From Novosphingobium aureum (GTDB taxonomy: Bacteria; Pseudomonadota; Alphaproteobacteria; Sphingomonadales; Sphingomonadaceae): a DNA stretch of 64,000 nt. The notes beneath the pieces are model-generated. The model made no database searches and was not told the origin of the DNA. It saw only the letters and a list, made by a program, of their open reading frames with translations. The translations under genes were made by a program, and so were the position numbers. Numbering within the stretch: the first letter of the stretch is position 1; every line of letters starts with the position of its first letter. Of the stretch, positions 55,590 through 63,877 are shown piece after piece. Location of the stretch: NCBI RefSeq assembly GCF_015865035.1, contig NZ_JADZGI010000001.1, positions 1,116,001 through 1,180,000 on the forward strand. Direction: 5' to 3'.

Positions 55590-55922
55590 ATGTTCCTCGT
55601 CGTCTTCCGCAACCGCAAGCGCTCCGACATCGATGCACTGGCCTATGCGCGCGATGCCGAGGCAATGGAAGCGCTTGCCCGCGCGCAACCCGGTTTCCTT
55701 GCGTTCAAGAGCTATGCGAGCGAGGATGGCGAAGTTGTCGCCATTTCCGAATGGAGCGACGCGGCCGCAGCACGCGGCTGGGGGCGTCAGGCCGAACACG
55801 CTTTGGTCCAGGGCCGCGGACGTGCGGCCTATTATGAGAACTACACCCTGTTCGCCTGCGATTCGCCACGCATCCACGGCTTCGACAGGCGCGAGGAATG
55901 TGAAGAGGACGCGAAACGGTGA
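55590..55922 (+). CDS. antibiotic biosynthesis monooxygenase (ABM) domain protein
   Basis: A 110-residue ferredoxin-like barrel: MFLVVFRNRKRSDIDALAYA, MEALARAQPGFLAFKSYASE, DGEVVAISEWSDAAAARGWG, EHALVQGRGRAAYYENYTLF and a terminal C-x-S-PRIHGF. The family ranges from quinone-forming monooxygenases to heme-degrading enzymes; this role is unknown. Its stop overlaps a GTG that once began an ArsC-like gene (next entry). Confidence 0.85.
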   Translation: MFLVVFRNRKRSDIDALAYARDAEAMEALARAQPGFLAFKSYASEDGEVVAISEWSDAAAARGWGRQAEHALVQGRGRAAYYENYTLFACDSPRIHGFDRREECEEDAKR

Positions 55923-56005
55923 ACCTGGAATTTTACGGCATCCCCAATTGCGAGCAACTCCAAGGGGCTGTAGGCGAAAACGCCGTGTCGCGGGATCTCC
56001 GATGA
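55919..56005 (+). pseudogene. broken start of an ArsC/Spx-like gene
   Basis: A 28-codon frame from GTG 55919, overlapping the previous stop (GTGA). It begins VNLEFYGIPNCEQLQ, matching the conserved ArsC/Spx N-terminus (Y-G-I-x-N-C), then loses similarity and stops at 56005. An intact ArsC-like gene with NLRMYGISGCDTVKK lies at 56638. It looks like the original 5' end, separated from its body by an inserted low-GC segment, or a leftover after recombination. Confidence 0.5.
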
Positions 56006-56562
56006 AGCGCGCTATACTCAGCGTAACGGTGCTCGCGCTCTTAGCTGTTCTCGTCACGTTGACCCCAATAGGGCCGATCTTCGTTTACGGTTGGCTTGTC
56101 CCAGTTATCAGTCCCCTATTGCCCAAGCCTGCTGGTGTGCCTTCACACGCGAATGCTGAATATCACTGGAAAGGATTTGGCCTCGCATGGGAGTGGGAGG
56201 ACCAAGTGACGGACGGCTGTGCGAGCTGGCTAGCGGCAGATAGTTTTGGTGGTCCCGTGCGGACGCTCTACATTTACGATGAACCTGATGGATGCGGCGC
56301 CAACTCAATCTCTATGAGCCGCCTCTCGTTTCTCGATCATACGACCTATGGCAACAAGGGGCATGATTGGCCGTACGAAGGATGCTCATACAAGATCGAC
56401 GATGCAACAATCGAACGATACCAACTTCAGATTGAAGAATTGTTGGATGCAAATGACGGCGTTTTGGAGCGTGATCTCTCGATGTCGATGCTCTCTGAGA
56501 TCGAGCGGATCGATGGGTCAGCATTAGTTGCGCAGCAGTACGGTTGCCGCGCAGCAAAGTAG
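56002..56562 (+). CDS. membrane-anchored hypothetical protein, low GC
   Basis: A 186-residue protein with one N-terminal helix (AILSVTVLALLAVLVTLTPI, extending to about residue 38). A presumably periplasmic domain follows, with several cysteines in Gly contexts (DGCASWL, DGCGANS, EGCSYK, YGCRAAK) that may form two disulfides. Tyr/Trp-rich and acidic. No family recognised. Its GC is well below the flanking genes, and it interrupts what should be an ABM-ArsC-pnuC operon, so it was probably acquired. ATG overlaps the stop of the broken ArsC frame (ATGA). Confidence 0.7.
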   Translation: MKRAILSVTVLALLAVLVTLTPIGPIFVYGWLVPVISPLLPKPAGVPSHANAEYHWKGFGLAWEWEDQVTDGCASWLAADSFGGPVRTLYIYDEPDGCGANSISMSRLSFLDHTTYGNKGHDWPYEGCSYKIDDATIERYQLQIEELLDANDGVLERDLSMSMLSEIERIDGSALVAQQYGCRAAK

Positions 56563-56637
56563 CGTTCGACTTCGTTTTTGGCATCTTCGATTGCACCACA
56601 ATTGGATATGTCGCTGAGAAAAAGGGCCAATCAATCA

Positions 56638-56988
56638 ATGGCTAACCTAAGAATGTATGGAATTAGTGGGTGCGATACAGTGAAGAAGGCGCGCAAGTGG
56701 CTCGAGGCCCGCGAGATCGAATACACCTTTCACGACTACAAGAAGGAAGGCGCTGACGCCGACAAGCTGAAGGCGTGGATCGCCGAGGCGGGCGTGGAGA
56801 GCGTGCTCAACAAGCGCGGTACCACCTTCCGCAAGCTTTCCGATGAAGACAAGGCGGACATCGATGCAGCCAAGTCCGTCAGGATCATGGTCGAGCATCC
56901 CAGCTGTATCAAGCGGCCGGTAGTGGAGCATACGGGCGGGGTTCTCGTAGGCTTCAACCAGCTCCAGTGGGAAGCCGTTCTGGGATGA
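56638..56988 (+). CDS. ArsC/Spx family protein (YffB-like)
   Basis: A 116-residue thioredoxin-fold protein. MYGISGCDTVKKARKWLEAR has the single Cys of the YffB/Spx pattern, then IEYTFHDYKKEGADADKLKA, VLNKRGTTFRKL and VEHPSCIKRPVVEHTGGVLV. YffB-type members bind glutathione; true arsenate reductase activity is doubtful. The first ~15 codons are AT-rich and the rest GC-rich, so the 5' end seems to come from the inserted segment. ATG at 56638 (AAAGGG upstream). Its stop overlaps pnuC (ATGA). Confidence 0.88.
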   Translation: MANLRMYGISGCDTVKKARKWLEAREIEYTFHDYKKEGADADKLKAWIAEAGVESVLNKRGTTFRKLSDEDKADIDAAKSVRIMVEHPSCIKRPVVEHTGGVLVGFNQLQWEAVLG

Positions 56989-57620
56989 GCGCGGCGCAAG
57001 CCTCCGTTGTCGAGTGGATGACGGCGGCGGAGTGGACAGCAGCGGGGCTGGGCCTGGTCAACATCGCCTTGCTCGTGCGGCGCAGTGTCTGGAACTATCC
57101 CTTCGGCATGACCATGGTCACGCTCTATGCTTTCGTTTTCTGGCATCAACGGCTCTATGCCGAGGCCGGACTACAGGGGTTCTTCTTCCTGGCGCAGGGC
57201 TGGGGGTGGTGGTTGTGGCTGCGCGCTCTGCATCGTCAGGGCGAGGCTTCGGGGCAGGGCGTGCCGGTGCGCTGGCTTGACCCGATGAGCCGGCTGGTCT
57301 GGCTGGTGGCGACCCTGGCGCTGGCGCTCAATCTGGGACTGGTACTCAATCGCTTCACCGATGCAGCGATGCCCTTCGCCGATGCCGCCATCGCCGGGGC
57401 GAGCGTGACCGCGCAGGTCCTGCTCGCTTTTCGGCGGGTGGAGAACTGGATCGTGTGGATCGCGGTCGATGTCGCGGCCATCGCGCTCTATTTGAATCGA
57501 GGGCTCTATCCGACATCGGGACTTTACCTGCTGCTGCTGGTAATGTCGGTCTTCGGCTTGATCGAGTGGGTTCGCGTGGCGCGCGCGGATGCGGCTTCGA
57601 AGGCCGGCAATACGGCATGA
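56985..57620 (+). CDS. pnuC: nicotinamide riboside transporter PnuC
   Basis: A 211-residue membrane protein with about seven helices importing nicotinamide riboside. Family marks: NIALLVRRSVWNYPFGM (the N-Y-P-F motif), LYAEAGLQGFFFLAQGWGWW (with the W-G-W-x-x-W type aromatic cluster), VENWIVWIAVDVAAIALYLN. The next gene is a NadR-like kinase that would trap the substrate as NMN, forming a salvage pair. Overlaps on both sides (ATGA) show coupling. Confidence 0.93.
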   Translation: MSAAQASVVEWMTAAEWTAAGLGLVNIALLVRRSVWNYPFGMTMVTLYAFVFWHQRLYAEAGLQGFFFLAQGWGWWLWLRALHRQGEASGQGVPVRWLDPMSRLVWLVATLALALNLGLVLNRFTDAAMPFADAAIAGASVTAQVLLAFRRVENWIVWIAVDVAAIALYLNRGLYPTSGLYLLLLVMSVFGLIEWVRVARADAASKAGNTA

Positions 57621-58117
57621 TCACGTTGTGCCTCCATGGGGCGGAAAGCACGGGCAAGTCGGTGATCGCGGACAAGCTCGGTCTGCCATGGGTGCCCGAG
57701 TACGGGCGCACCTACTGCGAAGCGCGCGGTACGGACCTGACGATGGACGATCTGCTCGCTATCGCCGAGGGACAGGCCAGGGAGAACGCGAAGGCCATGG
57801 CGAGGGGGGCGTCGCTGCTCGTTCTCGATACCGACCAGTTGATGACGGCTGCCTGGGCGCAGATGCTGTTCGGACAGGTGCCACCAGTCCTGCTGGAGTA
57901 CCCCAAGGCGGATCATTACCTGCTTTTCGAGCCCGATGTACCTTGGCAGGAAGATGGCACGCGCATGTTTGGTACTGACGCGCGCCGCGCCCGTTTCGCC
58001 GGGATTTGCGAGGCAATACTGGAACAGGCCGGAATGCGGTTCACCCGGATTGCCGGCGACTGGGAGAGCCGTGAAAGCCAAGTGCGCGACGTAGTTGCCC
58101 GGTTCACATCGAGCTGA
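57617..58117 (+). CDS. NadR-like nicotinamide riboside kinase
   Basis: A 166-residue P-loop kinase: ITLCLHGAESTGKSVIADKL (Walker A GAESTGKS, typical of NadR), WVPEYGRTYCEARGTDLTMD, ASLLVLDTDQLMTAAWAQML (Walker B), PDVPWQEDGTRMFG and DWESRESQVRDVV. This corresponds to the kinase domain of NadR, lacking the nucleotidyltransferase and HTH domains, so it should convert nicotinamide riboside to NMN. Placed right after pnuC with a four-base overlap. Confidence 0.92.
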   Translation: MITLCLHGAESTGKSVIADKLGLPWVPEYGRTYCEARGTDLTMDDLLAIAEGQARENAKAMARGASLLVLDTDQLMTAAWAQMLFGQVPPVLLEYPKADHYLLFEPDVPWQEDGTRMFGTDARRARFAGICEAILEQAGMRFTRIAGDWESRESQVRDVVARFTSS

Positions 58118-58119
58118 TC

Positions 58120-59337
58120 TCAGCTTTCGACCGCAGTGCCGAAAAGTGCAGCTGCGATGCCCAGAAGCGTGAGAAAGCCGAACCCGAAGCAGCGTATGAA
58201 ACGCCCGGCCGGATCGCCTCCGTACCATGCTCTTAGCGCCGCCAAGGCGCTTTGTATGGCGTAATAGAGCGCGAAGGCGCGGCTGGCGTAGCTGACGATC
58301 TGAAACACGTCGGCGAGCCAGGTAAGGGCCAGCCCCGCACCGACCAGTGCGAGATAGGTGGGTTTCATCCCGGCCTTCTGGCGAGTGAGTTCCGCGACCA
58401 GTCCGCCCGAACCGTTGGTATCCGCTACCGCAGCGCTGAATTGCGCGCTGAGCGCTGCGAGGATCAGCAGCGGACCGAGCACTGGCGAAACCTGCCGCAT
58501 GAGGTCTATGATTGCAGTGTCGTCGAGCTCGAAAGTCCCGCTTTCGAAGCTGACTGCGAGCAGCACGACATAGGCAAGATAGATCAGCGTTGCGATCCAT
58601 TGCGACAGCCGCATGGACGCCTCGCGTTCGCTTGCGGAATAGTGGCCTCCGAGATAGCGGGAGGTCTCGAAACCCTGAACGGTGACGATCAGGCCGAACA
58701 TGAGCTGTATCGATCCCGCGAGGCCAAGTTTCATTCCGCTGGTGTGCAGGTGATGACCATCCCATTCGATCTGCGCATGGACCGCCAGCGCCGCGACCAG
58801 CGCGGCGATGACCACCAGCTTGATAGAGACCGTGAGCTGCTCCATCCGTTCGAGCAGCGAGAACCCGCGGGTCAGACCGGCAGTGAGGATCAGGCCATAG
58901 GCTCCGGTGGTGATCAGTCGTCCCAGCCATTCGGATGGCGCCCCGAATATGCGCGCGGCGAATGCACCGAAAAGGTTGAGGTAATAGGCGACTGAGATCA
59001 CGTAGGCGAAAGCCAGCGCCCAGCTCGATGCACGTTCAAGCGCCCCGGCCAGCGCGGTGTCCGCGTCCGGTTCGTCGATGCGCTCGATATTGTAACGGAT
59101 CGCTGCTCCGAACAGGTAACCGGCAAGGCACAGCACCGCCATGGCGAGGATGGCCCAAGTCCCGAAATTGTCGGTCAGGATCGGCCCCAGGATCAGGAAG
59201 CCACTTCCGATGATCGAAGCTAGCGGCGTGATCGTCGCGCGCCAAAGGCGTGCGCGAGCGAGCCGGGGCCAGAACAGCAGGGCACCCACGCTCAAGCCCG
59301 CCACAGCCATGGCGATGTCTATAGCCGGCAGGTCCAT
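58120..59337 (-). CDS. APC-superfamily amino acid permease-like protein
   Basis: A 405-residue inner-membrane protein with about 11-12 helices: ITPLASIIGSGFLILGPILT (the helix-1 unwound GSG motif), AIRYNIERIDEP, ALAFAYVISVAYYLNLFGAF, TVQGFETSRYLGGHYSASER and ADTNGSGGLVAELTRQK. It lacks a known substrate signature. It is shorter than most amino acid permeases and fairly rare in architecture. The ATG at 59337 begins MDLPAIDIAMAVAGLSVGAL, which is itself the first helix. It precedes nothing co-oriented closely downstream; ubiG lies upstream. Confidence 0.85.
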   Translation of the reverse strand: MDLPAIDIAMAVAGLSVGALLFWPRLARARLWRATITPLASIIGSGFLILGPILTDNFGTWAILAMAVLCLAGYLFGAAIRYNIERIDEPDADTALAGALERASSWALAFAYVISVAYYLNLFGAFAARIFGAPSEWLGRLITTGAYGLILTAGLTRGFSLLERMEQLTVSIKLVVIAALVAALAVHAQIEWDGHHLHTSGMKLGLAGSIQLMFGLIVTVQGFETSRYLGGHYSASEREASMRLSQWIATLIYLAYVVLLAVSFESGTFELDDTAIIDLMRQVSPVLGPLLILAALSAQFSAAVADTNGSGGLVAELTRQKAGMKPTYLALVGAGLALTWLADVFQIVSYASRAFALYYAIQSALAALRAWYGGDPAGRFIRCFGFGFLTLLGIAAALFGTAVES

Positions 59338-59374
59338 CGCGATCGTGCCTGTTTCTTGTGAGCTGGCCCGGGGA

Positions 59375-60136
59375 TCAGGCCTTGCGCGCGGTCACGATGT
59401 AGTTGAGCGACAGGTCCTCGGCGAGGTGCAGTCCCTTTGTCGGAGACCAGGCAATGCCGGTGGGCTCACCCAGATCGAGCCCGGCACTGGCGGCGAGTTC
59501 GGCAAGTTCCTCCGGGGTGACGAACTGATTCCACTCGTGCGTGCCGCGTGGGACTTTACCGAGCCGCTCGGCAGCCTCGACCAGCAAGAGGCGCGATCGC
59601 GTGGTGCGGTTGGGGCATGAAAGGATCATCAGCCCTGTGTCAGAAAGTCTCGAGGCGAGGGCGTTGACGAAAGCCTGCTTGTCGGCAACGTGTTCGAGGA
59701 CCTCCAGCGAGCACACGAGGTCAAACGCGGGTGCCTCGAGCGCTGCGAGCTCGCCATGGCGATAGTCGATCGCAAGGCCCATGGCCCTGGCATGGCTACT
59801 GGCGGCAGCGATGTTCTCGGGGGCAGCATCAAGCCCGGTGACCGCAGCGCCGAGACGGGCGAGGGGTTCGCACAGCAGCCCCGCGCCGCAACCGGCGTCC
59901 AGAGCCCGGCGCCCCTCGAGCGGTCGCAGCTTGCGCGAGTCGGTGCGGAAATGCGCATCGATAGCCTTGCGGATGTAACCAAGGCGGACCGGGTTCAATT
60001 GGTGCAGCATTGCCGAAGAACCCGCAGGATCCCACCATTCGGCAGCAAGTTTGCCAAAGTGCGCAGCCTCCTCGGGGCGGATCGTGGTGGCGTCGTTCAT
60101 TGTTGCCGGAATATCGGTTGCAGTTGCATTGTTCAT
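59375..60136 (-). CDS. ubiG: ubiquinone biosynthesis O-methyltransferase
   Basis: A 253-residue SAM methyltransferase doing both O-methylations in ubiquinone synthesis. EEAAHFGKLAAEWWDPAGSS, MLHQLNPVRLGYI (the family's conserved N-terminus), motif I ALDAGCGAGLLCEPLARLGA, VTGLDAAPENIAAA, SLEVLEHVADKQAFV, and YIVTARKA. The ATG at 60134-60136 is preceded by GGGGGAG. Divergent from lysC, as often seen in sphingomonads. Confidence 0.96.
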   Translation of the reverse strand: MNNATATDIPATMNDATTIRPEEAAHFGKLAAEWWDPAGSSAMLHQLNPVRLGYIRKAIDAHFRTDSRKLRPLEGRRALDAGCGAGLLCEPLARLGAAVTGLDAAPENIAAASSHARAMGLAIDYRHGELAALEAPAFDLVCSLEVLEHVADKQAFVNALASRLSDTGLMILSCPNRTTRSRLLLVEAAERLGKVPRGTHEWNQFVTPEELAELAASAGLDLGEPTGIAWSPTKGLHLAEDLSLNYIVTARKA

Positions 60137-60231
60137 GACTCCCCCGTAACAGCGCGCCCGAATCTTATCCATATCGCAGGCGCTCGGAAATTTTTTGGCG
60201 TCTGCAGCCTTCAGGGGGGAGCAACGGCACC

Positions 60232-61491
60232 TTGGCACGTATCGTGATGAAATTCGGCGGCACCTCGATGGCCGGCACCGAGCGCATCCGGCGCGTGGCG
60301 GGCATCGTCAAGCGCCAGCAGGAGGCCGGGCACGAAGTTGCCGTGGTCGTCTCGGCGATGGCCGGCGAGACCGATCGCCTGGTCAACTTCTGCCGCGAGG
60401 CGAATGCGCTCTACGATCCGGCCGAGTACGACGTTGTCGTCGCCTCGGGCGAACAGGTAACCTCGGGCCTGCTTGCGCTGACGCTGCAGTCGATGGGCTG
60501 CAAGGCGCGCTCGTGGCTGGGTTGGCAGGTGCCGATCAAGACCGACAGCGCTCATGCCAAGGCGCGGATCGAAGAGATCGATTCCGATGCCCTGCTGGCC
60601 TCGATGGGGGCAGGCGAGATCGCGGTGATCCCCGGCTTCCAGGGTGTTACGCCCGAGAACCGGGTAGCTACGCTCGGTCGCGGCGGCTCAGACACTTCGG
60701 CAGTAGCCGTGGCTGCTGCCGTCAAGGCCGATCGCTGCGATATCTATACCGATGTCGATGGCGTCTATACCACCGATCCGCGCATCGTCGCCAAGGCGCA
60801 GAAGCTGCCTCTGGTCACATATGAGGAAATGCTCGAGCTGGCCTCGGTTGGCTCGAAGGTGTTGCAGACCCGTTCGGTCAGCCTCGCGATGAAGGAGAAC
60901 GTGCGCGTGCAGGTGCTCTCTTCGTTCATCGACGAGAGCGCTCCGCCGGCGGATGATCTGCCCGGCACGATGATTGTCAGCGATGAGGAATTGGAAGAAA
61001 GCGATATGGAACGCCAGCTGATCACCGGTATCGCCGCCGACAAGAACGAGGCGAAGGTCACCCTTACCCGCGTGCCCGATCGTCCGGGCGCTGTCGCCTC
61101 GATCTTCACCCCGCTGGCCGAGGCGAACATCAACGTCGACATGATCATCCAGAACGTGGCGAAGGACAAGGGCGAGACCGACGTCACCTTCACCGCGCCG
61201 ATGGCTGATCTCGCGCGCACGATCTCGATGCTGGAAGAGCGTCAGCAGGAAATCGGGTTCTACCGCATGATCTCGAACGACAAGGTCGCTAAGATTTCGG
61301 TCGTGGGCGTTGGTATGCGCAGCCATGCCGGCGTTGCCTCGACGATGTTCAAGACGCTGGCTGATCGCGGGATCAACATCCAGGCGATCTCGACCAGCGA
61401 GATCAAGGTGTCGGTCCTGATCGATGCCGACGAGACTGAGCTGGCGGTGCGCGTCCTGCACTCGGCCTACGGCCTCGACGCCAAGGGCTGA
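60232..61491 (+). CDS. lysC: aspartate kinase
   Basis: First step of the aspartate family of amino acids (Lys, Thr, Met, diaminopimelate). The 419 residues begin IVMKFGGTSMAGTERIRRVA (kinase signature); VVVSAMAGETD, LGRGGSDTSAVAVAAAVKAD and CDIYTDVDGVYTTDPRI follow, then two ACT domains (from about 270: ITGIAADKNEAKVTLTRVPD and ISVVGVGMRSHAGVASTMFK) for feedback inhibition. The start appears to be TTG at 60232, with GGGGGGAGC ten bases before; the next candidate, an ATG at residue 6, would trim the conserved strand. Confidence 0.96.
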   Translation: MARIVMKFGGTSMAGTERIRRVAGIVKRQQEAGHEVAVVVSAMAGETDRLVNFCREANALYDPAEYDVVVASGEQVTSGLLALTLQSMGCKARSWLGWQVPIKTDSAHAKARIEEIDSDALLASMGAGEIAVIPGFQGVTPENRVATLGRGGSDTSAVAVAAAVKADRCDIYTDVDGVYTTDPRIVAKAQKLPLVTYEEMLELASVGSKVLQTRSVSLAMKENVRVQVLSSFIDESAPPADDLPGTMIVSDEELEESDMERQLITGIAADKNEAKVTLTRVPDRPGAVASIFTPLAEANINVDMIIQNVAKDKGETDVTFTAPMADLARTISMLEERQQEIGFYRMISNDKVAKISVVGVGMRSHAGVASTMFKTLADRGINIQAISTSEIKVSVLIDADETELAVRVLHSAYGLDAKG

Positions 61492-61552
61492 CGCCCCTGG
61501 CTTATGCTCGCGGCTGACGAAGCCGGGGCTTCGCAAAATATTGCAGTCAGAC

Positions 61553-61585
61553 TACGGCCCGCGTCCGCCAGGATTGCGGGCCGTA
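61553..61585. terminator. intrinsic terminator between lysC and DUF2239
   Basis: TACGGCCCGC (61553-61562) and GCGGGCCGTA (61576-61585) are perfect complements, followed by TTGCGTTT. A smaller hairpin GAAGCC-GG-GGCTTC lies just upstream near 61520-61533. It can serve both convergent genes. Confidence 0.75.
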
Positions 61586-61598
61586 TTGCGTTTGACGC

Positions 61599-62156
61599 TC
61601 AAGCGATGTCTTCGTCGCGTGGAAGCAGTAGCAACAGGATATAGTCGCGCACGTCGTCAGGCCATGCGGGGATGGCCTCGCGGAATTTCTCCGGACTTGT
61701 ACTGAACAGCTGGCGCGAGGCTTCCTCGAAACCGGGCAGGTCCCCGGCGAGAGCGGACATCGCGCGATAGCAACGTTCAGCAGCAAGGCGCTGCGCGGTC
61801 CGGCCGGCGTCGTTGCGCCGGGCTTGATCGACCAGACGGCGCAGTGCCTGCGAGGCCCCGCCTGGCTGAGCTGCAAGCCAGTCCCAGTGGCGCGGCAGCA
61901 GGGTCACCTCGCGAGGCGTGACGCCAAGTCGAGGTCGACCGCGCTTGCGCGGTGCTGGTCTTGCCTCGTCGACCTTGTCTTGGGTTTCATATACTTGACG
62001 CCAGTCGAGATCGATCACTTTGCCGGTGGCATCATCGAAAACGAGTACGCCAGCGGGATCGGCATGGAGCTGCCGTACCAGCTGGGCTGGCGAACCGCTG
62101 GCGATCTTCTGTCCGGTGCGAAATGCTGTGCATTGGATGGTGGCGGGCTTTGTCAT
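61599..62156 (-). CDS. DUF2239 family protein
   Basis: A 185-residue DUF2239 protein: TIQCTAFRTGQKIASGSPAQ, GVLVFDDATGKVIDLDWRQV, an AT-hook-like linker RKRGRPRLGV (residues 70-79), EVTLLPRHWDWLAAQPGGAS, RRLVDQARR, and a helical C-terminus. The KRGRPR core suggests minor-groove DNA binding; the family's role is unknown. It shares a mirror-image promoter region with the divergent GIY-YIG gene, so the two may be co-regulated. Confidence 0.92.
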   Translation of the reverse strand: MTKPATIQCTAFRTGQKIASGSPAQLVRQLHADPAGVLVFDDATGKVIDLDWRQVYETQDKVDEARPAPRKRGRPRLGVTPREVTLLPRHWDWLAAQPGGASQALRRLVDQARRNDAGRTAQRLAAERCYRAMSALAGDLPGFEEASRQLFSTSPEKFREAIPAWPDDVRDYILLLLLPRDEDIA

Positions 62157-62164
62157 ATTTTTGT

Positions 62165-62203
62165 CCGGGTAAATTGATTTAAGCTATCAGTCAATCTATC
62201 CGG
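62165..62203. promoter_or_regulatory. mirror-image divergent promoters of DUF2239 and GIY-YIG genes
   Basis: Inverted half-sites CCGGGTAAATTGATT (62165-62179) and, on the other strand, CCGGATAGATTGACT (62203-62189) agree at 12 of 15 positions. Each supplies the -35 of one promoter and the -10 of the other. Plus: TTGATT, 17 bases, TATCCG. Minus: TTGACT, 17 bases, TACCCG. The -10 boxes are 7 and 9 bases from the two start codons, so both mRNAs would be nearly leaderless. Confidence 0.55.
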
Positions 62204-62209
62204 GTAAAA

Positions 62210-62569
62210 ATGATTCGCGACTTCAGGAGAGCCCCTTTGGACAAGCTCAGCCGCAAGAATGCTCAAACCGCCTATCGGGAGCGCGCGGCGCGACCGGGTA
62301 TCTATGCCTTGAAGTCCTCAGCTGGTCCGGTCTGGGGCGGACGAGCCCCGAACCTGGACACGATCGTCAACCGGGTGGTGTTTACCTTGCGGCAAGGCAC
62401 CAGCCCGCATCGCACACTGCAGGCGGCATGGAACGTCGACCAAGGGCGGGGCATGGTATTCGAAGAACTTGAGGAACTCGATCCGGACGATTGTGGGTTG
62501 GCGCTCGAGCGGGTGCTCACGGACCGCCATTCGCATTGGATCGAGAAGCTTGAGGCAACCCGGATATGA
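62210..62569 (+). CDS. GIY-YIG nuclease family protein
   Basis: A 119-residue protein: RERAARPGIYALKSSAGPVW with the GIY motif, GGRAPNLDTIVNRVVFTLRQ (the second motif region, with Arg and the conserved asparagine), GTSPHRTLQAAWNVDQGRG and MVFEELEELDPDD. It matches a compact sphingomonad GIY-YIG type I recall; the second half-motif reads VWGG where YVG is usual, so nuclease activity is uncertain. The ATG is only seven bases after the predicted -10 box. Confidence 0.85.
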   Translation: MIRDFRRAPLDKLSRKNAQTAYRERAARPGIYALKSSAGPVWGGRAPNLDTIVNRVVFTLRQGTSPHRTLQAAWNVDQGRGMVFEELEELDPDDCGLALERVLTDRHSHWIEKLEATRI

Positions 62570-62578
62570 GGCCTGGCG

Positions 62579-63877
62579 CTAAAGCGCTTTTGCCAGTCCG
62601 TCGCGAAAGCGCGGGTGCGCGAGGCCGATCATCAGTTCTGCGCGTTGCCGCAGCGATTTGCCGCGAAGGTTCGCTGCGCCATATTCGGTGACGATCCAGT
62701 GAACGTCGTTGCGCGGTGTGGTCACAGGACCTTCGAGGTGCGGTACGATGCGGCTCACGCTACCGCCTTTTGCGGTGGAGTGACAGGCAATCACAGAAAT
62801 TCCGCCCTTCGAGGCATTGGCTCCGCGCACGAAATCAAGCTGGCCACCCGAGCCCGAGTACTGGTGCCCCATCATGTGTTCGGAATTGCAGGCACCCGAA
62901 AGGTCTACCTGAAGCGTTGCGTTGACCGAGACGACATTGTCGTTCTTGGCGATGTGGCGCGGGTCGTTCACGAGGTCGACCGGCAGCGAATAGACCGCCT
63001 GGTTGTCGTCGAGCCACTCGTAGAAGGGCGCATCACCCATTGCGAAAGTGAAGGTCGAGCGGCCGGGGTAAGTCTGCTTGCGTAAATTCGAGACTGCGCC
63101 GCTGCGCATCAGTCCTGCGAGGGCCGGAGTCATCAACTCGGTGTGAATACCCAGATTGCGATGCTTTTCCAACCTCGCGCATACCGCTGCAGGCAGGTTC
63201 CCGATCCCCATTTGCAGGCAGGCGCCATCGTCGATCATGCCCGCCACGATTCCGGCGATGGCCTCGTCTTCGGCGCTGGGGCTATGGGCATCGATCGCGA
63301 TTAGGTCCGAGCGATGCTCAACGATGGCGTCGACCTCACTGACGTGAAGCGGTGCTTCGCCGAAAACGCGCGGCATCAGCGGATTGACTTCGACGATCAG
63401 TCGCTTTGCTGCTCGTGCAGCGACAGCGGTGTAGTCGTTGGCCGTTCCAAAGGTGAAGTAGCCGTGCTTGCCCATTGGCGAGACCATCAGGATGCATGCG
63501 TCGAGATCGATCTCGTCGCGCAGCAGTCGAGGCGAGTCGCTGAAGGCGGTGGGTACGAATTCCACCAGGCTGTCACCGTTCGCTGGATCGGCACGCATCA
63601 AGGTGCGCTCGACACCGCTCAGGAACATCGAGTGGGGCCGCACACGGTCAAGCAGTTCACGGCGCAGGACGCTCGTCGCGGCATGATTCATCGAATGGAA
63701 ATACCAGAGCCGGAGGCGCTCCAGCTCCTCAGCCTCGACCCGTCGGGCCAGTGCCTTAAGCAGTGCAGGTGGCTCGGCCACAGCCATTCCCATCGCGATG
63801 TTGCTGTCACTGTGCAGCATCCGTACTGCATCATCCGCGAACATACGTTTCGATGCGTAAAGTTCTTGGGCGTCCAT
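62579..63877 (-). CDS. acetyl-CoA hydrolase/CoA-transferase family protein
   Basis: A 432-residue family I CoA-transferase of the acetyl-CoA hydrolase/4-hydroxybutyrate CoA-transferase group. SNIAMGMAVAEPPALLKALA, PLMPRVFGEAPLHVSEVDAI, DDGACLQMGIGNLPAAVCAR (glycine loop), LGIHTELMTPALAGLM (glutamate of the active site), MMGHQYSGSGGQLDFVRGAN and IVTEYGAANLRGKSLRQRA. It would move CoA between acetyl-CoA and a short acid; the acid is not known. ATG at 63877 is chosen since GGGGAGG sits six bases upstream; the frame continues 21 codons further without support. Confidence 0.93.
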   Translation of the reverse strand: MDAQELYASKRMFADDAVRMLHSDSNIAMGMAVAEPPALLKALARRVEAEELERLRLWYFHSMNHAATSVLRRELLDRVRPHSMFLSGVERTLMRADPANGDSLVEFVPTAFSDSPRLLRDEIDLDACILMVSPMGKHGYFTFGTANDYTAVAARAAKRLIVEVNPLMPRVFGEAPLHVSEVDAIVEHRSDLIAIDAHSPSAEDEAIAGIVAGMIDDGACLQMGIGNLPAAVCARLEKHRNLGIHTELMTPALAGLMRSGAVSNLRKQTYPGRSTFTFAMGDAPFYEWLDDNQAVYSLPVDLVNDPRHIAKNDNVVSVNATLQVDLSGACNSEHMMGHQYSGSGGQLDFVRGANASKGGISVIACHSTAKGGSVSRIVPHLEGPVTTPRNDVHWIVTEYGAANLRGKSLRQRAELMIGLAHPRFRDGLAKAL

